Of a stretch of DNA of 11,908 nt, positions 1-6,930 are shown piece after piece. Below the pieces are notes generated by a model that worked only from the letters and a program-made list of their open reading frames with translations, did no database searches and was not told the DNA's origin. Position numbers and translations under genes: made by a program. This DNA comes from an uncultured Eubacteriales bacterium (GTDB lineage Bacteria > Bacillota > Clostridia > Christensenellales > DTU072), in NCBI GenBank assembly GCA_902766325.1, contig CACXDF010000034.1, positions 1 to 11,908 on the forward strand, written 5' to 3'. The first letter of the stretch is position 1, and each line of letters starts with the position of its first letter.

Positions 1-3000
1 TCCGATCGACGAATACGATATTACCGTCTTTGTTCCAAAACACAAGGTCGCCGGTACGATACATCTTGCCCTTTCCGTCGAAAGCGGGCATAAACTTTTG
101 CGCGGTGAGTTCCGGACGGTTGAGATAGCCTTCGGCAAGACCTTCGCCGGCGATACACAGTTCGCCGAGCATTCCTCTTCCGCACAAGGCTCCGCCCTTA
201 TCCAACACAAAAAACCTCGTATTGAGGATAGGTCTCCCTATAGGGATATTTTCGGATTCCAAACCTTTATATTCATAACTGCAAGAATTAACTGTATATT
301 CGGTCGGGCCGTAGGTATTGATCACCCTATGTTTGCCGACCCAACGCTTTAAAACGGAAGCCGAAGCGGCTTCTCCGCTGCTATCCAGGATACGTAGCGA
401 CGGAAAATTATTCGGGTCAAGTTCGGCGATCATAGCGGGAGTAAAAGACGCGATGGTCACTCCCTCTTCTTTGCAACGCAGGGCTATTCTTTCCGGGTCG
501 CGTACGTCGTCGTAAGAAATAAGCGCCAGTTTCCCGCCCGCGCAGAGCACGCCGAAAATATCCCAGACGGACTGGTCGAACGTATAACTCGCCACCTGCA
601 AAACGACGTCTTTTTCGGTCAGGTCGTAGATCTTTTCGTAGGAAAGAAGCAGATTCGACAGGCCTTTATGAAGCGTTATTACCCCTTTCGGCACGCCCGT
701 CGTACCCGACGTGTAGATATAATAGGCGCGGTCTTCGCCGCAGATCGAAACCTTACGTTCGGACGCCGGAGGAATATCCTTTACGTCGAACGTCGGCAAG
801 TCGGATCCGATCTCGAGGCCGTCGGTCAAAACGCAAACGGCTCCGCTGTCGGACAGTACGAAAGACAGCCTTTCTTCGGGATAACTTTCGTCCAGCGGCA
901 AATAAACGGCTCCCGCCTTCAAAACGCCGAAAACGGAGATTATCATTTCCGGCCCGCGACGGAGATATAACGCGACGCAATCCCCTTTTTTTACTCCTTT
1001 ATCTCGCAAAAACGCGGCGATACCGTTCGCCCTTTCGTTGAGTTCACGATAGCTCAACGTCCGACCGTAATAGGATACTGCCGTTCTTTCCGGCGTCTTT
1101 TTCGCCTGCTTTTCAAACCGATCGACAACCGTTTCGTTCTCGTCGAACGCATACCCCGTTTTATTAAAAGAAGCGATTTTATCGATGTCTTCCCGACTTT
1201 CGATCACGATATCTTTTATACGAACGTCTTTCGTCACGGCCGATTCGAAGACTCGTAATATTCGATCGGCAAGCATACGCATATCTTCCGCCGAATAGAC
1301 GCTCTTGTCATAGCGCAAGCCTAAAACCGTCTTGTCCTTTCCCGCGATCTCAAATTCGAGGTTATAGTTACTGTTATCAAGTAAGTATTCCTGCTCGAAA
1401 ATGTCGGCGCCGATACCGTATTTTTTTCCGTCGTTGTCAGAATAGTTGACGATGGTCGATATGGCGTTATTACCGATCAAACGAATCAACTTCGAAATCG
1501 GATAGGTCAGATAGGGCAAGTGAGAAATGCTCTTTTCCTTTATCTCTTTTAACAGATCTTTTATCGTTTTTTCGGCGCGGACGCTTAGTCGCATGGGAAC
1601 GGTGTTGATAAAAAGCCCCACCGCTTTTTCTATGCCCTCGACGCTCTCTTCCCTTCCGGAAACGACTTCTCCGAACGCAACGTCTTCCGTAAAGGTATAT
1701 TTCGACAAAATAACGGCCCAAACCGCGTCGCAGACTTGCCTGAGCGTAAATTCGTTCTTTTGACAGAAATCCCTCAGTTTACGATCTGCTTCTTCCGTCA
1801 GCGCAAAATCGATCTTTCCGTAATCGCCTTCATCGGGCTTACGGGAGGGTTGTATGATATCTCCCCCCTCGAATCCCTCGAACTCACGCTGGAACAGAAC
1901 CTCCGCTTTCGGGTCGTCCGCGTTGCCCAGATTATGCAAAAAAGAATAATAATCGAAACCGTCGTTCCGAACCATTTTCTTTTTCAGAAAATCAAAAGCC
2001 TCTCCTTTTTCCAGACGCAAATAACTATCGATAAAATAGGAAATCGCATTGAAAATGGAAATGCCGTCGGATACGGCGTGATGGACGTTATACAAAACAA
2101 ACTCTCCGTCCGCAGCCTTAACGAGAAGTATCCGGAAGACGTTATTTTTTGGATCGAAGCCTTTTTTTACGAGATCGGAAGCAAACTCCGCAATGGGCAG
2201 ATCGCTCTCGACGCATTGGATCGGACAAATCGGTTTTTTGCGGACGACGGCAAAGTTCCCGTCTTTATAAAAGCGAAAAACCGTCCTGAAAGCGTCGTAT
2301 TTTTCGATCATGAGTTCCGCCGCTTGCATAAACCATGCCTTATCAATCGCCCGCAACGCCCTGAGAATGACCAGGGTATTATAAACGGACTTTTTGTCGC
2401 TGATCGAGCAATTGTACAATATGCTTTCCTGCATCGGTCCGGCGGGATAAAAGGTATCGTATTCGAGGCCCTCTTTTTTCAGTTCTTCCGCCACCGCTTC
2501 GTTTTCGTAACGAACGAGGACGGAATGGAGCGGTCGGATGGCTGCGACGATCTCTTCCTTTGTTTCCGCCGCGACAAAGTCGGCCAAAGAAAGTTCGTAA
2601 CCCTGCTTGGTAAGCGCAACCAGAAACGCAAGAATTTTTAGAGAGTTTCCTCCCGCTTTCAAAAATTCTTCAGCGTTTTCGATATTGTCGATACCAAGCA
2701 CTTCTTTTGCGGCGAAAGAAATGGCTTCGATCGGAGAAGAGGCTTTTTTTATAAAAGCATTCTCCGCTTGTTTTTGTATCTCCCCATAAGCGATCTTCCC
2801 GACGTTGGTCAAAGGAAACGATTCTCTGAAAAGAATCGTCTCCGGACGTTTGTATTCGGCAAGTCCGTTTTCGCACGCTTTTTTTATCTCGACGCGGACG
2901 TCTTCTTTATCGACGTCGTCCGCGGGGACGACCAGAAGACAAATCGATCTGCCTTTTAGATCGTCGGGCACGCCGACGCAACACGCCTGCCTGACGCCGG

Positions 3001-4390
3001 GCAAAGAAGATACGACGTCTTCCACTTCGGCAGGATATACGTTATATCCGCTCGTAACGATCAATCTGGAAAGGCGGGAAGAAAAATAAACGTACCCCTC
3101 TTCGTCCATATATCCGCAATCGCCGGTATGAAGCACGATTTCTTCCCCGACTCGATGTAAGGCAAGAGCGCTCTCTTCCGGATGATTCAGATATCCCATC
3201 ATAACGGTGGGTCCGGAAAAACATATCTCTCCCTGCGTAAAAGGAGGCAGCGGCTCGTCGGAGCCGGGGGCGCAAATACGAAAATCGTTCCCTAAAAGCG
3301 GCATACCCATGCTGCCGCGCTTTCCGCCGTCCCAATCGGTAATACAGCTGACGGTGACGCTTTCCGTCAGTCCGTACCCCTCCCGCAAGCGGACTGAAGA
3401 GCCGTGCCTTTCGGCAAACGCGTCGAAAGAGTCTTTTAACTGTTGCGGAACGCTGTCGCCGCCGGAAAAGGCCCCCGCCAGAAACGACAGATCGCATTTT
3501 CTGCCGTCGAGAGCCATGATCGCCGCATGAAAAAGCGAAGGTATGCCGGCGATGATGGACGGTTTTTCTCGCAGGATCACGTCGCCGAGTTCAACGGCGG
3601 AAAATTGCGGTATCAGAATGCTCGTGCCGCCGCGTGATAACATCAGATGGACGTTAACGCCAAAGCCGAACCCATGAAACATCGGTATGACGGCAAGCAT
3701 AGAGTAGTCGGACATAGGGATAAGGCCGCTACCGTATTCGGTCTGATAAGCAAGAGCGTTCAGGTTTTCGGACGAAAGCATGATTCCTTTCGGCGTACCG
3801 GTCGTGCCGCCGCTGTAAAAGATAATGGCAAGCGCCTTAGGATCGGTCGACTCGTTCACTTCCGCTCCCCGCATGGCCAGAAGTCCTTTCCACGTGAGAT
3901 CTCCCGTTTCGGATAAGGCCGTAATGGGAACGGCGTCTGAAAAAAGAAACGTTTCTTGATCGGAAACGGTAATGACAGGTAAATTGCGTTTGCTTTCTTC
4001 CCGCGCTTCCGATAAGAACGGAAGTAGCGGCGCGTAACAAACGGCCAGGCAAGAATCGGTATCGGAAATATAAAACGACAATTCCTTAACGGAGGACTTT
4101 GGGTGCACCGGACAAGCCACTGCGCCAATTTTATGCAGAGCATAAACGGAAACAACGACATTGGGAACGTTGGGCAAACAGAGTAAAACACGGTCTCCCT
4201 TACTGACGCCGAGACGGGTAAAAGCCGAGGCGACCGCGTCGACTTCAGACAAAAACCGTCCGTACGATATACTCCTGCCTGCATATCGTATGGCTTCTTT
4301 TTCAGAGTTGGAACCGAATGATCCGCAGACCGCCCTGTAGGTAGTCTGCGAAATCCATTTTTTCATCGTGCGGATATCAGTAACATCCAT
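1..4390 (-). CDS. Lipo-initiating non-ribosomal peptide synthetase, N-terminal part (acyl-ligase – carrier – condensation – adenylation), 3' end outside window
   Basis: One open frame of 1,463 codons with no stop runs from ATG at 4390 off the left edge; I translated it throughout. Residues 9-540 are an adenylate-forming domain of acyl-CoA/fatty-acyl ligase type: P-loop YSGGTTGTPKG (192-202), YGLTES (339-344), HTGD (421-424), SGYNVYP, and catalytic Lys532 in NVGKIAY. A carrier domain follows, with GGNSL and phosphopantetheine Ser583. A condensation domain (about 645-1065) has YPAGPMQES, intact HHAVSDG (770-776) and GLFINTVPMR (925-934). A typical amino-acid adenylation domain begins near 1080: YTSGTTGVPKG, FDQSVWDIF (1271-1279), NTYGPTE, GELCIAGEGL, YRTGDL. 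It is cut at residue 1463 inside core A8. From family knowledge, the first domain activates an acyl acid, loads it on Ser583, and the C domain acylates an amino acid. The final product cannot be told, because later modules lie outside. No Shine-Dalgarno precedes the ATG; Met9 (4366) is an alternative start but also lacks one. Confidence 0.93.
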   Translation of the reverse strand, partial: MDVTDIRTMKKWISQTTYRAVCGSFGSNSEKEAIRYAGRSISYGRFLSEVDAVASAFTRLGVSKGDRVLLCLPNVPNVVVSVYALHKIGAVACPVHPKSSVKELSFYISDTDSCLAVCYAPLLPFLSEAREESKRNLPVITVSDQETFLFSDAVPITALSETGDLTWKGLLAMRGAEVNESTDPKALAIIFYSGGTTGTPKGIMLSSENLNALAYQTEYGSGLIPMSDYSMLAVIPMFHGFGFGVNVHLMLSRGGTSILIPQFSAVELGDVILREKPSIIAGIPSLFHAAIMALDGRKCDLSFLAGAFSGGDSVPQQLKDSFDAFAERHGSSVRLREGYGLTESVTVSCITDWDGGKRGSMGMPLLGNDFRICAPGSDEPLPPFTQGEICFSGPTVMMGYLNHPEESALALHRVGEEIVLHTGDCGYMDEEGYVYFSSRLSRLIVTSGYNVYPAEVEDVVSSLPGVRQACCVGVPDDLKGRSICLLVVPADDVDKEDVRVEIKKACENGLAEYKRPETILFRESFPLTNVGKIAYGEIQKQAENAFIKKASSPIEAISFAAKEVLGIDNIENAEEFLKAGGNSLKILAFLVALTKQGYELSLADFVAAETKEEIVAAIRPLHSVLVRYENEAVAEELKKEGLEYDTFYPAGPMQESILYNCSISDKKSVYNTLVILRALRAIDKAWFMQAAELMIEKYDAFRTVFRFYKDGNFAVVRKKPICPIQCVESDLPIAEFASDLVKKGFDPKNNVFRILLVKAADGEFVLYNVHHAVSDGISIFNAISYFIDSYLRLEKGEAFDFLKKKMVRNDGFDYYSFLHNLGNADDPKAEVLFQREFEGFEGGDIIQPSRKPDEGDYGKIDFALTEEADRKLRDFCQKNEFTLRQVCDAVWAVILSKYTFTEDVAFGEVVSGREESVEGIEKAVGLFINTVPMRLSVRAEKTIKDLLKEIKEKSISHLPYLTYPISKLIRLIGNNAISTIVNYSDNDGKKYGIGADIFEQEYLLDNSNYNLEFEIAGKDKTVLGLRYDKSVYSAEDMRMLADRILRVFESAVTKDVRIKDIVIESREDIDKIASFNKTGYAFDENETVVDRFEKQAKKTPERTAVSYYGRTLSYRELNERANGIAAFLRDKGVKKGDCVALYLRRGPEMIISVFGVLKAGAVYLPLDESYPEERLSFVLSDSGAVCVLTDGLEIGSDLPTFDVKDIPPASERKVSICGEDRAYYIYTSGTTGVPKGVITLHKGLSNLLLSYEKIYDLTEKDVVLQVASYTFDQSVWDIFGVLCAGGKLALISYDDVRDPERIALRCKEEGVTIASFTPAMIAELDPNNFPSLRILDSSGEAASASVLKRWVGKHRVINTYGPTEYTVNSCSYEYKGLESENIPIGRPILNTRFFVLDKGGALCGRGMLGELCIAGEGLAEGYLNRPELTAQKFMPAFDGKGKMYRTGDLVFWNKDGNIVFVDR

Positions 4391-4398
4391 AATATTTT

Positions 4399-4412
4399 AT
4401 TATAGCTATAAT
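4399..4412. repeat. Perfect palindrome overlapping the NRPS -10 box
   Basis: ATTATAGCTATAAT reads the same on both strands. Its left half is the minus-strand -10 hexamer and its right half lies in the spacer. It could be an operator for a dimeric repressor or a chance product of an AT-rich promoter. The right half also spells TATAAT on the plus strand, but no -35 element lies at the right distance for it. Confidence 0.5.
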
Positions 4413-4427
4413 GCGCGGAAATGTCAA
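4399..4427 (-). promoter_or_regulatory. Consensus sigma-A promoter of the NRPS gene, adjoining the start codon
   Basis: Read on the minus strand, TTGACA (4427-4422) and TATAAT (4404-4399) are both perfect consensus hexamers separated by exactly 17 bases. The -10 box ends only 8 bases before the NRPS ATG. Transcription would therefore begin about 4393-4391, giving a leader of zero to a few bases. The -10 box is half of a 14-base perfect palindrome. Confidence 0.85.
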
Positions 4428-4515
4428 CGACAAAGGGATCGCGCCTTCCGGGTTTTGCCTTGGGCGCGGACGCGTTTATTTTCTTAAAATAATTTTATCG
4501 CCCGTACGCGCGAGG

Positions 4516-4544
4516 TTGACAAATCTTTCTTAACGGGATATAAT
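4516..4544 (+). promoter_or_regulatory. Consensus sigma-A promoter of the rightward five-gene cluster
   Basis: TTGACA (4516-4521) and TATAAT (4539-4544) are perfect consensus with a 17-base spacer. The predicted transcription start is near 4551, leaving a leader of about 40 bases with AGGAGG (4576-4581) placed 8 bases before the ATG at 4590. This is the only clear promoter I see for the genes up to 11343. Confidence 0.88.
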
Positions 4545-4550
4545 GAGACT

Positions 4551-4571
4551 GATTTATCAGTATGATAAATT
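4551..4571 (+). repeat. Inverted repeat at the predicted transcription start
   Basis: ATTATC-like arms ATTTATC (4552-4558) and GATAAAT (4564-4570) are exact reverse complements around a 5-base loop; an outer G-U pair is possible at 4551/4571. A nested repeat, CTGAT-TT-ATCAG, spans 4549-4560. The position at +1 suits a repressor operator. As an RNA hairpin it would be AT-rich and weak, and it has no U-tract to act as an attenuator. Confidence 0.45.
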
Positions 4572-4589
4572 GCATAGGAGGTCGCAGAT

Positions 4590-5678
4590 ATGAAAAAGGT
4601 CCTGACAGCGCTGATTTGTCTCGTTACCTGCTTATCCTGTTTCGCTTGCGGTAAGGCGGGCGCTTTGTTTTCCGAAAAAACCGGATCCGCACCGCAAGAA
4701 GTCGTTTCTTCCTCCCCCGCCGATCTGCCGCTCGGCGGTGGCGACGCGCAACCTTCTTTCCCGCTGAACGCAAACGGCGACCCGTATTCTTTGGCAAGTT
4801 ACGTCGGATATATCGAACTCGGCTCTTATCCGCAGACCATTGCCCACCACAAAGCCGTGGCGGAAATGAGTCAGACCACCGATTCTACCGGTTATTACTA
4901 CAGCACCTGGGATAACGAACACTATGCGAAGATATCCAAGTCGAAAGTGTACGGAAAAAGATTTAAGTTTTCGGAAGACTCTCTGATCGCCGAAAACGAA
5001 ACGTACTACTTTAAGGTAGAGCCGATCAAGTGGTGGGTCTTTTTCAGCGGCGACATGGTCGGCGCCGGAAGCGAGACCATTACCCTTATTTCCGAACAGA
5101 TCCTGGACAGCCACGATTTTTGCGCGGAATATTCTCCCGATCTTACTTCCGCCACGCAGGAGTATTACAGAGACGACAACCCCGACGTTCTCGCAAACGA
5201 ATGGGCTTACAGCGATCTCAGAACGTGGCTGAACGACGAATTCCTGAAAAAAGCGTTTTCTCTTGCGGACGAGCGTCTGCTTGTTGCGCGCGCGACACCC
5301 GGCGCAAACGACGCCGATCCGGCTTTGACCGAAAAAGTCTGGGTGCCGTCCAATCCGGAAATAACGGCTTACAGAGGTCTGTTCAGCGTTCTGTCCGCCA
5401 CCTTACAAGCACACCATGCGACCTATCTTTCGCAAGTGAGCGACTATGCCCGTTGCAGGAATACCTTTATCAGTATTTATCCGGACTACTACGGCAGCGG
5501 AAGATACTGGACCAGTTCTGCCGGGAACACCTCTTATAGGGCTTCTTTTGCAGCTTGCGATAACCATGACAAGAGCGGCACGGCGGGTGAAAGCGTAGGT
5601 TCGACCTATATGGGCGTTCGTCCCGTTATTTGCTTATATACGAGCGACGTGACGGCAATTTTAAAAGACGTGGAATAA
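4590..5678 (+). CDS. Predicted lipoprotein with DUF6273-like domain, 362 aa
   Basis: The start is fixed by AGGAGG 8 bases upstream. The protein begins with a lysine-led hydrophobic signal peptide and a cysteine cluster; FAC-G with Cys20 is the best lipidation site, although Cys14 and Cys17 compete. A low-complexity Ser/Pro/Gly linker (about 25-65) leads into one extracellular domain. Its landmarks match DUF6273-type proteins of clostridia as I remember them: IELGSYPQT (75-83), PIKWWVFF (145-152), a leucine-serine-glutamate stretch with QILDS, SDLRTWLNDEF (208-218), YWTSS (306-310) and the closing GVRPVICL (342-349). The YWTSS/GVRP end resembles the C-type-lectin/formylglycine-enzyme-like fold. 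It is probably anchored to the outer face of the membrane; ligand and role are unknown. It is the first gene after the consensus promoter, and the next gene starts 22 bases after its stop. Confidence 0.8.
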   Translation: MKKVLTALICLVTCLSCFACGKAGALFSEKTGSAPQEVVSSSPADLPLGGGDAQPSFPLNANGDPYSLASYVGYIELGSYPQTIAHHKAVAEMSQTTDSTGYYYSTWDNEHYAKISKSKVYGKRFKFSEDSLIAENETYYFKVEPIKWWVFFSGDMVGAGSETITLISEQILDSHDFCAEYSPDLTSATQEYYRDDNPDVLANEWAYSDLRTWLNDEFLKKAFSLADERLLVARATPGANDADPALTEKVWVPSNPEITAYRGLFSVLSATLQAHHATYLSQVSDYARCRNTFISIYPDYYGSGRYWTSSAGNTSYRASFAACDNHDKSGTAGESVGSTYMGVRPVICLYTSDVTAILKDVE

Positions 5679-5700
5679 AAAACCGATATTCGGAGGATAT

Positions 5701-6903
5701 ATGAAATACGTAATCGTTCTCGGCGACGGAATGGCGGATGTACCGAAAGGTCCGCTTGCGCCGAAAACGCCCCTTGACCTGGCTGTAAAGCCCAACATCG
5801 ATAAACTTGCCAAAGAAGGCGAAGTCGGTCTGATCGCCACCGTAGACAAAGGTCTGACGCCGGGCAGCGACGTCGCCAACCTGTCCGTCCTCGGCTACGA
5901 TCCGAAAGAATGCTATACCGGCCGTTCTCCTCTCGAGGCGCTCAGCATCGGTCTCGACCTCGACGACGACGATATCTGCATGAGGACCAACCTCGTCACG
6001 ATCGAACCCGGTTCTTCTTTTGACGAAAGCGTTTTGACCGACTATTCCGCGGGAGAGATATCCACGGAAGAATCGGCGGAGATATTCAAGACCATTAACG
6101 AAGAACTCGGCGACGACACGAGACGTTTTTATACCGGCGTTTCGTACCGCAACTGTCTGCTATTAAAACATCGCGGACATCTCGACGCCACCTTTACGCC
6201 CCCGCACGACATTCAGGACAAGAAGATCGGCGAATATCTGCCGCAAGGTCCGGACGGCGAAGAGTTTTCTTCTCTTATCGAAAGATCGATGACCATCCTC
6301 GCCGACCATCCGGTCAATAAAAAACGCGTTGCCGCCGGCAAAAATCCCGCCTCGGCCATTTGGTTCTGGGGTATGGGCACCAAACCGCGGTTGCAACTTT
6401 TTAAAGACAGATACGGACTGTCAGGCGCCATGATCAGCGCGACCGACCTCCTGCGCGGCATCGGAAAAGGAACGGGCATGGAAGTGATCAACGTCGAAGG
6501 CGTCACGGGAACGCTGACCACTAATTTTATGGGCAAAGCGGAAGCGGCCGTGAAAGCCCTTGATAACAACGACTTTGCTTACGTTCACTTCGAAGCGCCC
6601 GACGAATGCGGCCATCAGGGCGACGCAAAAGGCAAGATCCTTGCTATAGAAAAGATCGACGCCGTAGTCGGTTATATCCGTAAAAAACTGGAAGAAAAGG
6701 GAGAACCGTTCGTCATGGCGGTGCTTCCGGACCACCAAACGCCCCTATATCTGCGCTCGCACGTGGGCGCTCCCGTACCGTTCATCGTCTATAACTCTCT
6801 GCACCCGGCTGGTTGCGGACTCGAATACACCGAACGAGCGGCGGAAAAAGGCGTCTTCCTGGATAACGGGCGGGCGCTCATGAAAATGATGACGAAAGAA
6901 TAA
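5701..6903 (+). CDS. apgM: Cofactor-independent phosphoglycerate mutase, archaeal-type family (400 aa)
   Basis: GGAGG lies about 5 bases before the ATG. This is an alkaline-phosphatase-superfamily metalloenzyme of about the family's usual 400 residues. Visible metal and catalytic positions are Asp9 in LGDGMAD, the nucleophile Ser56 in TPGSDVANLS, LGYDP (64-68), GRSPLEA (74-80), His296, Asp301 and His305 in HFEAPDECGH, Asp344-His345 in LPDHQTP, and His354 in RSHVGAPVP. Members interconvert 3- and 2-phosphoglycerate in glycolysis, probably using two divalent metals. A bacterial subgroup of this family has been proposed to act instead as homoserine kinase, and sequence alone does not settle which applies here; no threonine-pathway gene is nearby. 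It is cytoplasmic, and sits between a lipoprotein gene and alaS with gaps of 22 and 27 bases, suggesting co-transcription. All key residues appear intact. Confidence 0.88.
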   Translation: MKYVIVLGDGMADVPKGPLAPKTPLDLAVKPNIDKLAKEGEVGLIATVDKGLTPGSDVANLSVLGYDPKECYTGRSPLEALSIGLDLDDDDICMRTNLVTIEPGSSFDESVLTDYSAGEISTEESAEIFKTINEELGDDTRRFYTGVSYRNCLLLKHRGHLDATFTPPHDIQDKKIGEYLPQGPDGEEFSSLIERSMTILADHPVNKKRVAAGKNPASAIWFWGMGTKPRLQLFKDRYGLSGAMISATDLLRGIGKGTGMEVINVEGVTGTLTTNFMGKAEAAVKALDNNDFAYVHFEAPDECGHQGDAKGKILAIEKIDAVVGYIRKKLEEKGEPFVMAVLPDHQTPLYLRSHVGAPVPFIVYNSLHPAGCGLEYTERAAEKGVFLDNGRALMKMMTKE

Positions 6904-6930
6904 ACAAAACGAGAGGTTTTTTTAATAACT

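Larger units (their letters stand above)
4391..4589. other. Divergent intergenic regulatory region
   Basis: These 199 bases separate the leftward NRPS gene from the rightward five-gene cluster. They hold one consensus promoter for each direction, a palindrome in the NRPS promoter, and an inverted repeat at the predicted start of the rightward transcript. The middle (about 4430-4510) has a GC-rich patch followed by an AT-rich patch. I see no open reading frame, RNA gene or convincing riboswitch there. Confidence 0.8.

Noticed and set aside
1736..2641. A 301-codon plus-strand open frame opposite the NRPS
   Set aside because: It lies fully antisense to the condensation domain and carrier region, has no recognisable motifs, and its predicted protein is a mirror of the NRPS codon bias. 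The other open frames at 98-970, 1470-1763 and 2607-3916 are shadows for the same reason.
3042..3497. Minus-strand open frame in an alternative phase within the NRPS
   Set aside because: Rich in arginine and low in complexity, with no ribosome binding site; it overlaps the verified acyl-ligase reading frame, which contains intact motifs across this span.
4407..4412. Plus-strand TATAAT as a second rightward promoter
   Set aside because: It is the mirror half of the palindrome; the position 17 bases upstream falls in the NRPS coding start and has no -35 likeness.
4440..4467. GC-rich stem (GCGCC...GGCGC) in the intergenic region as a terminator or structured RNA
   Set aside because: Only five pairs around a long loop with no T-tract, and it lies upstream of both promoters' transcripts, so it has no clear role.
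4632..5114. 160-codon minus-strand open frame opposite the first lipoprotein gene
   Set aside because: The plus-strand gene has a promoter, ribosome binding site and signal peptide; the antisense frame has none and resembles no family.
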